Positions 35,618-45,941 of a stretch of 64,000 bases of DNA are shown here, one piece after another. Origin of the DNA: Lachnospiraceae bacterium. Its GTDB lineage: Bacteria > Bacillota > Clostridia > Lachnospirales > Lachnospiraceae. Each line of letters begins with the position of its first letter. Within the stretch, counting starts at the first letter, position 1. Below the pieces are notes generated by a model. It did not search any database. It saw only the letters and a list, made by a program, of their open reading frames with translations, and was not told the DNA's origin. Both the position numbers and the translations under genes were made by a program. The stretch is taken from assembly GCA_900753305.1 (NCBI GenBank), contig CAADYR010000145.1:96117-160116 (forward strand), written 5' to 3'.

Positions 35618-36958
35618 CAGCATTGCATTTACAACCTTCTCAAAGCCTGCAATGTTAGCACCTGCAACATAGTCTGTCTGTCCACCAACAGTTGCATTGT
35701 ATCTCTTTGCAGCATCGCTGATGTTAGCATAGATTGTTTCCATGATTCCCTTAAGCTTTCCATCAACTTCTTCGAATGTCCAGTGAAGTCTCTCGGAATT
35801 CTGGCTCATCTCTAATGCAGATGTAGCAACACCACCGGCATTGGCAGCCTTACCACCTACGAACAATACACCGTTTGCCTGTAAGTACTTGGTTGCTTCC
35901 AATGTTGTAGGCATGTTAGCACCTTCTGTTACGGATGTAACACCGTTAGCAACTAACATCTTAGCATCTTCAAGGTCTAATTCGTTCTGAGTAGCACAAG
36001 GCATAGCAAGGTCTACTTTGTACTGCCATACACCATGCTCACCGTTCTGTTTTGCATGATATTCAGCAGATGGTCTTGCTGCAGCATACTCTGTAAGACG
36101 TGCACGCTTAACTTCCTTAACTTCCTTTAATAAAGCTACATCAATTCCTTCAGGATCATAAATCCAGCCTGTTGAATCTGAGCATGTAACAACCTTAGCA
36201 CCTAACTGATGTGCCTTTTCGATAGCGTAGATAGCTACATTACCTGAACCGGATACAGCACATGTCTTACCTGCGATATCAATACCGTGATCTTTTAATA
36301 AAGCATTTGTCAAGTATAACAAACCATATCCTGTAGCTTCTGTACGTGCAAGAGATCCACCATAAGTAAGACCCTTACCTGTAAGAACGCCTTCAAAAGA
36401 TCCGCGGATTCTCTTGTACTGACCAAACATAAAGCCGATCTCTCTTGCGCCTGTTCCGATGTCACCAGCAGGTACATCTACATCTGCGCCGATATATTTG
36501 AAAAGTTCTGTCATAAAGCTCTGGCAGAATGCCATGATCTCTCTGTCTGACTTACCCTTAGGGTCGAAGTCGGAACCACCTTTACCACCACCGATAGGAA
36601 GTGTTGTAAGGGAATTCTTAAATACCTGCTCGAAACCTAAGAACTTGATAATACCCAGGTTTACAGAAGGGTGAAGTCTTAAACCTCCCTTGTAAGGTCC
36701 AATAGAGTTATTGAACTGTACACGGAAACCTCTGTTAACCTGAACCTGACCCTTATCATCTACCCATGGAACACGGAACATGATCTGACGATCCGGCTCT
36801 GTGATTCTCTCAAGGATTGCATTCTTTTTGTATAATTCCTCATTTGCCTCGATAACAGGTCTTAAGGAATCTAATACCTCTTCAACAGCCTGTAAAAATT
36901 CAGGTTCGCTGGCATTTTTCTTCTTAACTGACTCAAGTACTTCATCTACGTAAGACAT
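35600..36958 (-). CDS. gdhA: NADP-type glutamate dehydrogenase
   Basis: A 452-residue hexameric-type glutamate dehydrogenase, making glutamate from 2-oxoglutarate and ammonia. Motifs present are PIGGGKGGSDFDPKGKSD (substrate-binding Lys), DVDVPAGDIGTGAREIGFM (catalytic Asp region) and the Rossmann loop AVSGSGNVAIYAIEKA. The start at 36958 (MSYVDEVLE) follows AAGGAGG; the frame extends to 36994 but that ATG lies upstream of the ribosome site. Its 3' end carries the 20-bp repeat bounding the adjacent island. Confidence 0.95.
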   Translation of the reverse strand: MSYVDEVLESVKKKNASEPEFLQAVEEVLDSLRPVIEANEELYKKNAILERITEPDRQIMFRVPWVDDKGQVQVNRGFRVQFNNSIGPYKGGLRLHPSVNLGIIKFLGFEQVFKNSLTTLPIGGGKGGSDFDPKGKSDREIMAFCQSFMTELFKYIGADVDVPAGDIGTGAREIGFMFGQYKRIRGSFEGVLTGKGLTYGGSLARTEATGYGLLYLTNALLKDHGIDIAGKTCAVSGSGNVAIYAIEKAHQLGAKVVTCSDSTGWIYDPEGIDVALLKEVKEVKRARLTEYAAARPSAEYHAKQNGEHGVWQYKVDLAMPCATQNELDLEDAKMLVANGVTSVTEGANMPTTLEATKYLQANGVLFVGGKAANAGGVATSALEMSQNSERLHWTFEEVDGKLKGIMETIYANISDAAKRYNATVGGQTDYVAGANIAGFEKVVNAMLAQGVC

Positions 36959-37031
36959 TGTAATAAACCTCCTTAGCTGTTCCGCCTCATACATACGGCA
37001 TCACTTTACTGTACTAAATTTTCCAAGTCAT

Positions 37032-37060
37032 ATTATAATCGTTTTTTTTTTCATACACAA
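37032..37060 (-). promoter_or_regulatory. Sigma-A promoter of gdhA
   Basis: On the minus strand TTGTGT (37060-37055) and TATAAT (37037-37032) are 17 bp apart, and the spacer holds a run of ten A. Confidence 0.7.
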
Positions 37061-37210
37061 TCAGAAATATACTGTAGCGTACATTTTGGTATAATTTGCT
37101 GAATTTTATTGTAATATTTTCACAATATTTTGTATGTTTTATGAGTTTTAAATGTGCGTTATATTGTTTATTCCTTGAATAAATATACAGTACAGTGTAT
37201 ACAACATTTA

Positions 37211-38530
37211 TCAGTGACGAAATGTTACCATAATTTTCGTACCTTGATCTACCTCACTGATAACTTCAAGAAGAGCACCATGAACCTGTGCAATATGTTT
37301 TACAATGGCAAGTCCAAGTCCTGTTCCTCCTGTTTCCTTAGATCTTGATTTATCTACTCTGTAGAAACGCTCAAAGATTCTTTCCTGATGTTCCTTGGGA
37401 ATTCCAATTCCATTATCCTGCACAGATAGTACGACGCCCTCTTTGGTTCTCGCCACTGCTACCTCTACTTTTCCATTCTTTTTATTATAACGTATTGCAT
37501 TATCACACAGATTATAGACCAGTTCTTCTATCATCTGCTTATTTGCCTTTATTAGCTGACTGGAACCGCTTATCGAGATTGTCACTCCATGGTTATTTGC
37601 ATTTACCTGCAGCATCTGTACACAATTCTGTGCAATTGCATACACATCCAGTTCTTCAAATTCCGGCGACGATTGTATTGCATCCAGTTCTGAAAGTCGG
37701 ATAATATCATTGATCAGAGTCAACAGTCTGTCTGCATTCTGATGAATGGCTTTTGCAAAATTAACGATATTATCTGCATCTACAAGGTTATTCTCCATCA
37801 GTTCTGCATATCCTGATATGGATGTAAGCGGAGTCTTCAACTCATGGGATACATTGGCCGTAAATTCCTGGCGCATAGTAGCACTCTTCATAATATCCTC
37901 ATGCTGCTTACGTATCGTTGCTACAAAAGGCTTCAATTCTTCATATACTTCCACTGAATCCAGATCATCCATATGCTCTGCGACCTTCTCGATAGGAGAG
38001 ATCATACGATTCGTAATAAACCTTGCCAGTGCAGCACATATAATGAGCAACAGAATAACAATGAAAAAGATCAGAGGAAGCATACGTATTAAAATTCCCC
38101 ATATATTGCTTGCCTGTTTGGATACGCGGATAATATAACCATTTTCATTTGCCACTGCACAATAGAATAAGTTCTCCGATAATGTATCTGAGTTACGGAT
38201 TGCCTCTCCTTCTCCGGATGCCAGTGCTTCTTTGATTTCTTTTCTCTGTGAATGATTCTCCATCTGCGTTGCATCAGCACAGTTATCATATTTCACAGTA
38301 CCATCAGTCTCAATTACCGTAATACGCAATTCATCATTTAATGAATTAAAATAACTCCAGGTCATATCTTCTCCATCTGAAATATCAGATATCAAATATG
38401 CATAAGAACGTATCTCACTCATAACCTGCTTTTTGAGCATATCATAAGATACCCCCAACGTAAGCAATAATGTCTCCAGAATTGCAATAACAGCTAAAAC
38501 CATACAATGCAGATAAATTTTCTTTTTCAT
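37211..38530 (-). CDS. PhoR-like sensor histidine kinase
   Basis: A 439-residue kinase with an N-terminal helix (about 9-30), an extracytoplasmic sensor region to about 140, a second helix and a HAMP-like linker. HisKA has the phospho-acceptor in ANVSHELKTPLTSISG. HATPase_c has NLCDNAIRYN and SVQDNGIGIP. The start at 38530 (MKKKIYLHC) has GGAG upstream, 13 bp after the regulator stop. With the PhoB-like regulator and a Na/Pi transporter gene upstream, a phosphate-responsive role is likely, though not proven. Confidence 0.9.
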   Translation of the reverse strand: MKKKIYLHCMVLAVIAILETLLLTLGVSYDMLKKQVMSEIRSYAYLISDISDGEDMTWSYFNSLNDELRITVIETDGTVKYDNCADATQMENHSQRKEIKEALASGEGEAIRNSDTLSENLFYCAVANENGYIIRVSKQASNIWGILIRMLPLIFFIVILLLIICAALARFITNRMISPIEKVAEHMDDLDSVEVYEELKPFVATIRKQHEDIMKSATMRQEFTANVSHELKTPLTSISGYAELMENNLVDADNIVNFAKAIHQNADRLLTLINDIIRLSELDAIQSSPEFEELDVYAIAQNCVQMLQVNANNHGVTISISGSSQLIKANKQMIEELVYNLCDNAIRYNKKNGKVEVAVARTKEGVVLSVQDNGIGIPKEHQERIFERFYRVDKSRSKETGGTGLGLAIVKHIAQVHGALLEVISEVDQGTKIMVTFRH

Positions 38531-38543
38531 ACCTATTCTCCTG

Positions 38544-39218
38544 CTACTCCAGCATATATCCAACGTTCCGAATTGTCTTAATGCGGTTACCAGTATCACC
38601 CAGCTTCTGTCTGAGCGTCTTGATATGCATATCTACAGTACGTGTCTCACCGCTATAATCTGTTCCCCAGATACGATTCATGATATTTTCTCTGGTCAGT
38701 ACGATTCCTACATTATCCAGGAACATTTTAAGCAGTTCATATTCTTTAAAAGTCAGTTCGCATGTTTTATCATTTACATAGACTGCATGTTTTTCATCAT
38801 CCATCGACAATTCATCCAGACTCAGTATCTTTTTCTCTTCCCTGCCTTTGCTGCTGCGACGTAGAAGCGCACGCACACGGGCTATTAATTCCATTACACC
38901 AAAAGGCTTCGTCAGGTAATCATCCGCCCCCATATCCAGACCTTTTACTTTATCGATTTCTGTTGTTCTGGCTGTTACCATGATGATCGGAATATGAGCC
39001 GCCCCTGGATTATGTCTCAGTTTCTGTACGATCTGCAGTCCATCTTCATCAGGCAGCATAACATCAAGTACTGCAAGTGATGGCACTTTATCCTCCACCG
39101 CTGCATAGAAATCCTTTGCATTGGTAAAACCTTTCACTTCATAGTTGCTGTTCTTCAAGGCAAAAGTCTCAATTTCCAGAATATCATTATCATCCTCCAC
39201 TACATAGATCGTTGCCAT
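38544..39218 (-). CDS. PhoB/OmpR-family response regulator
   Basis: A 224-residue regulator. The receiver runs 1-115 (YVVEDDNDI acidic pair, phospho-Asp in SLAVLDVMLPDEDG, Lys in DDYLTKPFG). The winged-helix output domain follows (LTFKEYELLKMFLDNVG; DMHIKTLRQKLGD). The start at 39218 follows GGAAGGAG. Co-directional with and directly upstream of its kinase, downstream of the Na/Pi transporter. Confidence 0.92.
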   Translation of the reverse strand: MATIYVVEDDNDILEIETFALKNSNYEVKGFTNAKDFYAAVEDKVPSLAVLDVMLPDEDGLQIVQKLRHNPGAAHIPIIMVTARTTEIDKVKGLDMGADDYLTKPFGVMELIARVRALLRRSSKGREEKKILSLDELSMDDEKHAVYVNDKTCELTFKEYELLKMFLDNVGIVLTRENIMNRIWGTDYSGETRTVDMHIKTLRQKLGDTGNRIKTIRNVGYMLE

Positions 39219-39297
39219 CTGTTCTCCTTCCCTGTACAGGCATTCTGCACATATCACTTTGTATTATTTCTCCATATCCTGCCCTGATATATAAACA

Positions 39298-39320
39298 GGA
39301 CAGCGGCATAACCGCTGTCC
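39298..39320 (-). terminator. Hairpin between the Na/Pi transporter and the PhoB-like gene
   Basis: A perfect GGACAGCGG/CCGCTGTCC stem with a 5-nt loop, followed by TGTTTAT. The weak T-run suggests partial read-through into the regulator gene. Confidence 0.6.
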
Positions 39321-39364
39321 CACAATTGTCTGATAACTGTTTCTTCTTTTCACAATCCAAATCT

Positions 39365-41134
39365 TTAAGGTAATTCATACTTTTTCAGATAGTTATGAAG
39401 TCTGATGTCAAACTCACTGCCTTCACCCTTAGGAAGAGTATCTACATACTCATGTGCATGTGTTTCATCTTCCTTGAGCTGCATGACACTGATTGCAATA
39501 TTGGAACAATGGTCTGCTATTCTCTCATAGTTGTTTGTAATATCCGATAGTACGAAACCAAGTTCCACTGTGCATTTACCTTTGCGCAGACGCTTCGTAT
39601 GGCGTTTCTTCATTTCCTTCTGAATCACATCAATCGCTTCTTCAAATGGCTCTACATGCTTTGCCTCTTCCACATCCTCATTTTCGAAAATGCTGACTGA
39701 CATTTCTACAATGTCACTGACAGCTTTGGAAAAGATCTGTAGTTCTTCTGTCGCCTTATTGGAGAAATTCTGATCTTTCTTCTGCATTTCTTTGGCAGCA
39801 TCCACCAGATTGATCGCATGATCAGAGATTCTTTCAAAATCACCAATACTGTGCATCAGCATTGTCATTTTCTTAGAATCTTTCTCACTTAAGTTTCGGC
39901 TGGATAATTTCACAAGATATCCGCTGATCTCATCATCATACTGGTCTACCAGATTCTCCTTAAACTCTACATCTGCTGCAATTTCCTTATCATAATTGAC
40001 AAACAGTCCCATTGCTTCCTGCAGGGAAGCTTTGGTGATCTCTGCCATTTTTATAACATAAGAATATGCCTGCTCCAATGCAAAGGATGGTGAACTTAAG
40101 AAACGCTCGTCCATTCTGACAAAAGCTTCCTGCTGTTTTGCCTGTTTCAGTTCTTCTTCATCTACATGGATCACCATATAAGACAGCTTCTCCAATAAAC
40201 CTGAAAAAGGAAGTAATATGATCGTAGCAGCTACGTTAAAACACGTATGAATAACTGCTATGCCGGCCTTATTCGCTGCATCTCCCAGAAATTCAAAATG
40301 TATAAAACTGTTAATCGTATAGAACACGATCATAAATATTGCAGTTCCGATAATATTGAAAAGAAGATGTACGACTGCCGCACGTTTCGCATTCTTACTG
40401 GTTCCTACTGAAGACATTATTGCAGTGATACAGGTTCCTATGTTCTGTCCCATGATGATCGGAATTGCGGCTGCATAGCTGACTCCACCGGTGTCACATA
40501 ATGCCTGCAGAATACCTACTGAAGCTGATGAGGACTGAATGATCGCTGTAAGCAATGCACCTACGATCATACCAAGTACAGGATTTGTGAACATCGTAAA
40601 AATATGTGTAAACTGTGGAACATCTTTCAATGGCTCCACTGCCGCTGACATAGCCTCCATACCATACATCAGAATGGCAAAACCAATACAGATCGTACCG
40701 ATATCTTTCTTCTTACTGTCTTTGATGAACATGACCAGGATAATACCGATCAATGCAAGAACAGGTGAAAATGAGCTGGGCTTTAACATCTGAATCAGCA
40801 GATTATCACCCTGAATACCTGTCAAACTAAGCAACCAGGAGGTAATTGTCGTACCGACATTTGCACCCATGATAATACCGATTGCCTGTGAAAGCTTCAT
40901 AATGCCTGAATTTACAAAACCAACTACCATTACTGTTGTCGCTGATGAGGACTGAATAACTGCTGTCACTCCGGCACCAAGAAGAACAGCTTTCCATTTA
41001 CTACTCGTCAGATTCTCCAGAATTTTCTCAAGTCTTCCACCTGATACTTTCTCGAGGCCCTCGCTCATAATGTGCATTCCGTAAAGGAACAGTGCCAAGC
41101 CGCCTATCATAGACAACATACCAAATAAATTCAT
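39365..41134 (-). CDS. Na+/phosphate cotransporter with PhoU-like domain
   Basis: A 589-residue NptA/YjbB-type transporter. Two inverted Na/Pi repeats carry the QSSSA motifs (AVIQSSSATTVMVVGF and AIIQSSSASVGILQA). They are followed by more helices and a cytoplasmic PhoU-like helical domain from about 340 to 560 (SIGDFERISDHAINLVD; NNYERIADHCSNIAI). It imports phosphate with sodium; the PhoU-like part probably regulates. It lies upstream of a PhoB/PhoR-like pair. Confidence 0.92.
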   Translation of the reverse strand: MNLFGMLSMIGGLALFLYGMHIMSEGLEKVSGGRLEKILENLTSSKWKAVLLGAGVTAVIQSSSATTVMVVGFVNSGIMKLSQAIGIIMGANVGTTITSWLLSLTGIQGDNLLIQMLKPSSFSPVLALIGIILVMFIKDSKKKDIGTICIGFAILMYGMEAMSAAVEPLKDVPQFTHIFTMFTNPVLGMIVGALLTAIIQSSSASVGILQALCDTGGVSYAAAIPIIMGQNIGTCITAIMSSVGTSKNAKRAAVVHLLFNIIGTAIFMIVFYTINSFIHFEFLGDAANKAGIAVIHTCFNVAATIILLPFSGLLEKLSYMVIHVDEEELKQAKQQEAFVRMDERFLSSPSFALEQAYSYVIKMAEITKASLQEAMGLFVNYDKEIAADVEFKENLVDQYDDEISGYLVKLSSRNLSEKDSKKMTMLMHSIGDFERISDHAINLVDAAKEMQKKDQNFSNKATEELQIFSKAVSDIVEMSVSIFENEDVEEAKHVEPFEEAIDVIQKEMKKRHTKRLRKGKCTVELGFVLSDITNNYERIADHCSNIAISVMQLKEDETHAHEYVDTLPKGEGSEFDIRLHNYLKKYELP

Positions 41135-41246
41135 AATAGGTCTCCTTCGATAATTATTTTACATGCTTTATCCAATTCAACCTAATTATACGATATAATA
41201 TCATCTTTGTGTAAAAAAAATTACCTTTTTCATGTAAAATCTATGT

Positions 41247-41283
41247 AAAAAAGGCGAAATCACAATGGATTTCACCTTTTTTT
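41247..41283 (-). terminator. Terminator of aconitase gene
   Basis: AAAGGTGAAATCC pairs with TGATTTCGCCTTTTTT across a short loop on the minus strand. Confidence 0.75.
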
Positions 41284-41295
41284 CCAATCATTTCA

Positions 41296-43584
41296 TTATA
41301 CTCTGTTGTAATTGATCAGACAGCCCTTCAGGATAATCTGTCTTTCTTCATCTGTAAGTTCTCCAAGAGTCAGGTCAAATTCCTTCTTCTCTCCCTTACC
41401 TACAACATAAGCCTTGATTACAGGAGCTTTCTCCTCTACAGCCTTTCTGATACCTGGAATAAAGAGATAATCCAGATTCTGGAACGGAAGCTCACCTTCC
41501 TTGATAATGAATGGAAGCATACCCCAGTTGATCAGGTTGGAACGATATCTCTTTGTTGCATACTCATTGGCAATATTAGCCCAGCCGCCAAGTACCTTCT
41601 GACAGCTTGCCGCCTGCTCTCTTGCTGAACCATCGCCCGGCTTTACAGCAAAAATCGTGCTTCCGATACCTGTATTCTTACTGTCAGCATCAGGAGTAAT
41701 CTCTTTCATTGCCTTCCATGCATCCTCCAGTTCAGGGAATACTTCTAATGGACAGTTCTCTGCTTCTCTGGCTTTTTCTGCCTTCTGCACTTCCTTGGCC
41801 AGACCTACATAATGAGGATCTTTTCTGGAAAGTGTGAACTCTGCAAGTCCCAGAGGATTGGAACGATAAGAAGAAGTCTCTCCGGAAGGAATCAATTCAT
41901 CTGTTGTTGTAACAGGGTCATGAATCTCTGAAACAACCTTAAGAAGAAGATTATCTGTTAATGCTACCATTGCAGGCCAGTCTTTGATGTTAGGACCGAA
42001 CTTGATCTCAACACTCTCATCAGCCACACCATGAGAATCAAATACACGGTTCTCATAGATTTTCTTATCAAAGAAATATTTATATTTGGTAAAGTCACCA
42101 TCAAACTCTGTTGCCGGAGTCAGGAATCCTTTGTTCGCCGCTGTTGCAGCAATAGAACGTGCATCCATCAATGCAACAGATGCGATCTGTCCGCTCTGAA
42201 GCTTGGAACCTTCTCTGTTCGGGAAGTTTCTTGTTGAGTGGCGGATGGAAAGGGCATTGTTAGCCGGTGTATCACCAGCGCCGAAGCAAGGTCCGCAGAA
42301 TGCAGTTTTAAGAACAGCACCTGTTTCCATCAGCTTGGCTGCACAGCCATTTTTGATCAGTTCCATATAGATTGGCATGGATGCAGGATATACACTTAAT
42401 GTAAATTCATCCGGTCCAATACTTGCATTTGTCAGAATATCAGCGGCTGCACAGATGTTCTCAAATCCACCGCCTGCACAACCTGCGATAATACCCTGTT
42501 CTACATAAAGCTTACCATTGATCACTTTATCTTTTAATTTAAAATCAACTGCACCATCCAGACTTACCAATGCCTTTTTCTCACAATCGTCAAGAATATC
42601 CATCAGGTTAGCGTTCAGTTCTTCAATCGTATAGGTATTGCTTGGATGGAAAGGCATAGCGATCATAGGTCTGATCGTACTAAGGTCAATCTTGATACAT
42701 CCATCATAATATGCCACTTCACCAGGATTAAGTTCCTTATAATCCTCACTTCTGCCATGGATATCATAGAAATCCTTGATCGCGGAATCTGTCTTCCAGA
42801 TAGAGGACAGGCAGGTAGTCTCTGTTGTCATAACATCAATACCGATACGGAAATCAGCAGAGAGGTTCTCAACACCAGGTCCTACGAATTCCATTACTTT
42901 ATTTTTCACGTAACCGTTCTTAAATACAGCACCAATAATAGCCAGTGCAACGTCCTGAGGTCCTACGCCCTTTACAGGAGTACCTTCCAGATAAACGGCT
43001 ACTACACCAGGCATATTGATATCATAAGTCTGGTTAAGGAGCTGTTTTACAAGTTCCGGACCGCCTTCGCCCATTGCCATAGTACCAAGTGCACCATAAC
43101 GGGTATGTGAGTCGGAACCCAAAATCATTCTGCCGCCACCTGCAAGCATTTCTCTGGCAAACTGATGGATAACTGCCTGATGAGGCGGTACATACATTCC
43201 GCCGTATCTTTTGGCACAGGTTAGTCCAAACATATGATCGTCTTCATTGATTGTTCCGCCTACCGCACACAAAGAATTGTGACAGTTGGTTAATACATAT
43301 GGCACTGGGAACTTGGTCAGGCCTGATGCACGCGCAGTCTGAATAATTCCAACAAAAGTAATATCATGTGAAGTCAGCTTATCAAACTTGATCTTCAGCT
43401 TCTCCATATTACCGGAAGTATTGTGATCAGCAAGGATTCCATATGCTATTGTTTCCTTTGCTGCTTCTTTCTTGTCCACTTTCCTGCCAGTCTTGGCCTC
43501 AATGGCAGCTACCGCCTCGCCATTATCAGCTACAAGTTCGGTTCCGTTCAACAGGTATACGCCACCGTCATATAACTCTATCAT
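41296..43584 (-). CDS. acn: Aconitase-family hydratase
   Basis: A 762-residue aconitase/isopropylmalate-dehydratase family protein. The large domain includes LGSDSHTRYGALGTMAMGEGG and Fe-S cysteines in GIIAGCAGGGFEN and TAFCGPCFGAGDTPANN. The C-terminal swivel domain has the substrate-binding stretch EYATKRYRSNLINWGMLPF. It interconverts citrate and isocitrate for 2-oxoglutarate and glutamate supply, or a related hydroxy acid. Monocistronic, with a terminator. Confidence 0.9.
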   Translation of the reverse strand: MIELYDGGVYLLNGTELVADNGEAVAAIEAKTGRKVDKKEAAKETIAYGILADHNTSGNMEKLKIKFDKLTSHDITFVGIIQTARASGLTKFPVPYVLTNCHNSLCAVGGTINEDDHMFGLTCAKRYGGMYVPPHQAVIHQFAREMLAGGGRMILGSDSHTRYGALGTMAMGEGGPELVKQLLNQTYDINMPGVVAVYLEGTPVKGVGPQDVALAIIGAVFKNGYVKNKVMEFVGPGVENLSADFRIGIDVMTTETTCLSSIWKTDSAIKDFYDIHGRSEDYKELNPGEVAYYDGCIKIDLSTIRPMIAMPFHPSNTYTIEELNANLMDILDDCEKKALVSLDGAVDFKLKDKVINGKLYVEQGIIAGCAGGGFENICAAADILTNASIGPDEFTLSVYPASMPIYMELIKNGCAAKLMETGAVLKTAFCGPCFGAGDTPANNALSIRHSTRNFPNREGSKLQSGQIASVALMDARSIAATAANKGFLTPATEFDGDFTKYKYFFDKKIYENRVFDSHGVADESVEIKFGPNIKDWPAMVALTDNLLLKVVSEIHDPVTTTDELIPSGETSSYRSNPLGLAEFTLSRKDPHYVGLAKEVQKAEKAREAENCPLEVFPELEDAWKAMKEITPDADSKNTGIGSTIFAVKPGDGSAREQAASCQKVLGGWANIANEYATKRYRSNLINWGMLPFIIKEGELPFQNLDYLFIPGIRKAVEEKAPVIKAYVVGKGEKKEFDLTLGELTDEERQIILKGCLINYNRV

Positions 43585-43677
43585 ATCACTTCAATCCTTT
43601 CTGTTCATCACACAGCCGTATGATCCTTGGTACTGTATAAATATACAAATCACTCTTACTATACTATACTTTAACGG

Positions 43678-44808
43678 TCATTTGCAATGCTTTAGTGTAA
43701 TAAAATTCACAGCAGTAATTTTCCCATTACGCATTGCATACTCATAGAGCTGCTCATTGGCACTGTCATAGGCTCCGAATTGCGTCCTGGTACTGATGGC
43801 CCTCTGGCAACGGTCTATGGCAGCTTTTGCCTGTGTCAGTATCTCTTCTGCTACCGTTTCAAATGCAGCTGTGGTAAATACTTCTGCTGCCAGAGCTTTC
43901 GCTGTAGGATAATCCAGGTCATTGTCATAGAGGATCCCCGTTACGAAAGGTATTCCCTGGCGTTGCAGTGCATGATACAGATTTCTTGTATTCCCACCGC
44001 CCCCGATCACAAATATCTGTGGCTCGCCGGTTGCCGGTTCCAACTCGATCATTCCACTGTTTTCCTCATAAGAACCTTTCTCAATATCAAACAATTCACT
44101 GATATATCCATCCGTGAACACATCATCCGGTGTGCCATAGCGCTGTACACAGTCTCCTTTTATGCACATCACCTTATCTGATATGCGCTGTGCTAAGTCT
44201 AACTCATGAAGAGACATAATAACGGTAAGCTTTCTGCTTCTGGTTAGCTCCTGCAAAGTAGTCAGAAAATCCAGCTTGTATTTCACATCCAGATAGGAGG
44301 TCGGCTCATCCAGCAACAGGATCTGTGGTTCCTGACAGATCGCTCTTGCCAGCAGTATCCTCTGTCTCTGTCCATCACTGATCCGGTTAAAATCCTGTTC
44401 TGCAAGGCTGCTTACTCTTACCAGCGCCATTGACTCTTCCACAATCTTCCAGTCCTCTCTGGACAGAATTCCAAGTCTGCCTGTATATGGATATCTGCCC
44501 GCCGCCACCACATCCTTACAGGTCATGAGCTCTGTCTTTAATCGATCCGTAAATACCACTGCCATTTTCTGAGATCTGGTATATCCATCCATCTTCTGCA
44601 GGGAAACCCCCTCCAGATAAGCTTCCCCTTCAATCGGAATCAGTTGTCCTGCAATGCTTTTCAGTATGGTAGACTTACCTGCACCATTAGGACCGATCAA
44701 GGTCAGGATTTCTCCCTGTTCCAGCGCAATTTCCACATTTCGTATCAACGGTACTCCACCATAACCCACTGTCATATGTTTCGTCTCAAAATAATACTGC
44801 TTTTCCAT
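43678..44808 (-). CDS. Metal-chelate ABC transporter ATPase with C-terminal extension
   Basis: A FecE/BtuD-type ATPase. Walker A is LIGPNGAGKSTILKS, the signature RISDGQRQRILLARA, and Walker B QILLLDEPTSYLDV. The ATPase spans about 1-245. An extra domain of about 130 residues follows (IFVIGGGGNTRNLYHALQ; ILYDNDLDYPTAKALAAEVF) that standard FecE lacks. Its function is unknown. The start at 44808 is an ATG overlapping the permease stop; a GTG one codon earlier is possible. Confidence 0.88.
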   Translation of the reverse strand: MEKQYYFETKHMTVGYGGVPLIRNVEIALEQGEILTLIGPNGAGKSTILKSIAGQLIPIEGEAYLEGVSLQKMDGYTRSQKMAVVFTDRLKTELMTCKDVVAAGRYPYTGRLGILSREDWKIVEESMALVRVSSLAEQDFNRISDGQRQRILLARAICQEPQILLLDEPTSYLDVKYKLDFLTTLQELTRSRKLTVIMSLHELDLAQRISDKVMCIKGDCVQRYGTPDDVFTDGYISELFDIEKGSYEENSGMIELEPATGEPQIFVIGGGGNTRNLYHALQRQGIPFVTGILYDNDLDYPTAKALAAEVFTTAAFETVAEEILTQAKAAIDRCQRAISTRTQFGAYDSANEQLYEYAMRNGKITAVNFITLKHCK

Positions 44809-45830
44809 CACGCCTGCTCCCCCTTATGCCGCTTCAACATGATCAGAATCACCACAGGCGCGCCAAAGACTGCCGTCACTGTACTGATACTAAGCTCCGT
44901 TGGTGCAAACAGAGTCCTTGCAAGCAGATCACAGAACAGACAAAAGACACTGCCTCCCAGGAAACACGCCGGTATCATAATAATAGGTTTGGCTGTTCCA
45001 AACAGGTTCTTGATCAGATGTGGTACTGCAATTCCGACAAAAGATACCGGCCCCGCATATGCTGTGATACAGGCTGCCAGTAAACTGGAAAGGATAACCA
45101 GTATTGCCCTGAATCGTCTGATATTTACTCCCATGCTCTGTGCATAGGATTCCCCTAACTGATAGGCACCAATAGGCTTTGCCAGGCAAAAAACTATAAT
45201 AGCTATTGCAAATACAAGAACTGACATGACTGTCACATTATTCCAGGTCATGCCGGAGAAGCTGCCCTTGGACCAGTTATGTAGATTTACGATATCTGCA
45301 TCATTGGCAAAAGTCACAACGAAATCCGTAACAGCCGTACAGATATATCCTATCATTACACCACTGATAATAAGTGATGACATATTACCGATCCGATTAG
45401 AAATGAGCAGTACGAATCCCATAGACAGACATGCTCCTATAAATGCCGCCAGAATCAATGTCACCGAACTAATGGCAAAAGCATGTCCAAGACAGAAAAC
45501 CATAACCAAAGCTACCACCAGCTTGGCGCCTGATGAAATACCCAACACAAAAGGTCCCGCTATTGGATTATGAAAAAATGTCTGAAGCAAATACCCTGCC
45601 AACGCCAGTGCACCACCAAGGATAGCTGCTGACAAGGCTCTCGGCAGTCGTATTTCCCATATGATACGCGATGCTGTCTGTGCCGTTTTCTCTCCCAATA
45701 TCACTTCTATGACTTCTTTCACGGAAATATTCACACTGCCTGCACAGATATTCCACGCCAGAAGCACCGCTACCAGTATGATCAAACCAAGAAATGCTAT
45801 ACTATATCGAATCTTCCTGACTGTCTTCAT
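44808..45830 (-). CDS. FecCD-family ABC permease
   Basis: A 340-residue permease of iron-siderophore/heme/cobalamin importers with about ten helices. Family blocks IRLPRALSAAILGGALALAGYLLQ and PISFVGIAVPH-like AGPVSFVGIAVPHLIK are present. It forms the membrane channel with the downstream ATPase and is loaded by the upstream lipoprotein. The stop overlaps the ATPase start, so translation is coupled. Confidence 0.92.
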   Translation of the reverse strand: MKTVRKIRYSIAFLGLIILVAVLLAWNICAGSVNISVKEVIEVILGEKTAQTASRIIWEIRLPRALSAAILGGALALAGYLLQTFFHNPIAGPFVLGISSGAKLVVALVMVFCLGHAFAISSVTLILAAFIGACLSMGFVLLISNRIGNMSSLIISGVMIGYICTAVTDFVVTFANDADIVNLHNWSKGSFSGMTWNNVTVMSVLVFAIAIIVFCLAKPIGAYQLGESYAQSMGVNIRRFRAILVILSSLLAACITAYAGPVSFVGIAVPHLIKNLFGTAKPIIMIPACFLGGSVFCLFCDLLARTLFAPTELSISTVTAVFGAPVVILIMLKRHKGEQA

Positions 45831-45941
45831 CTTTTCACCTTTCTAAATATTGTCTCCATTTGTAAAGTCTCCGGTTTTCATTCTGAAAACACTCCACGAA
45901 GCATTACCAGTGTGCAATAACCTGTGGTCTTCTCAAAATAA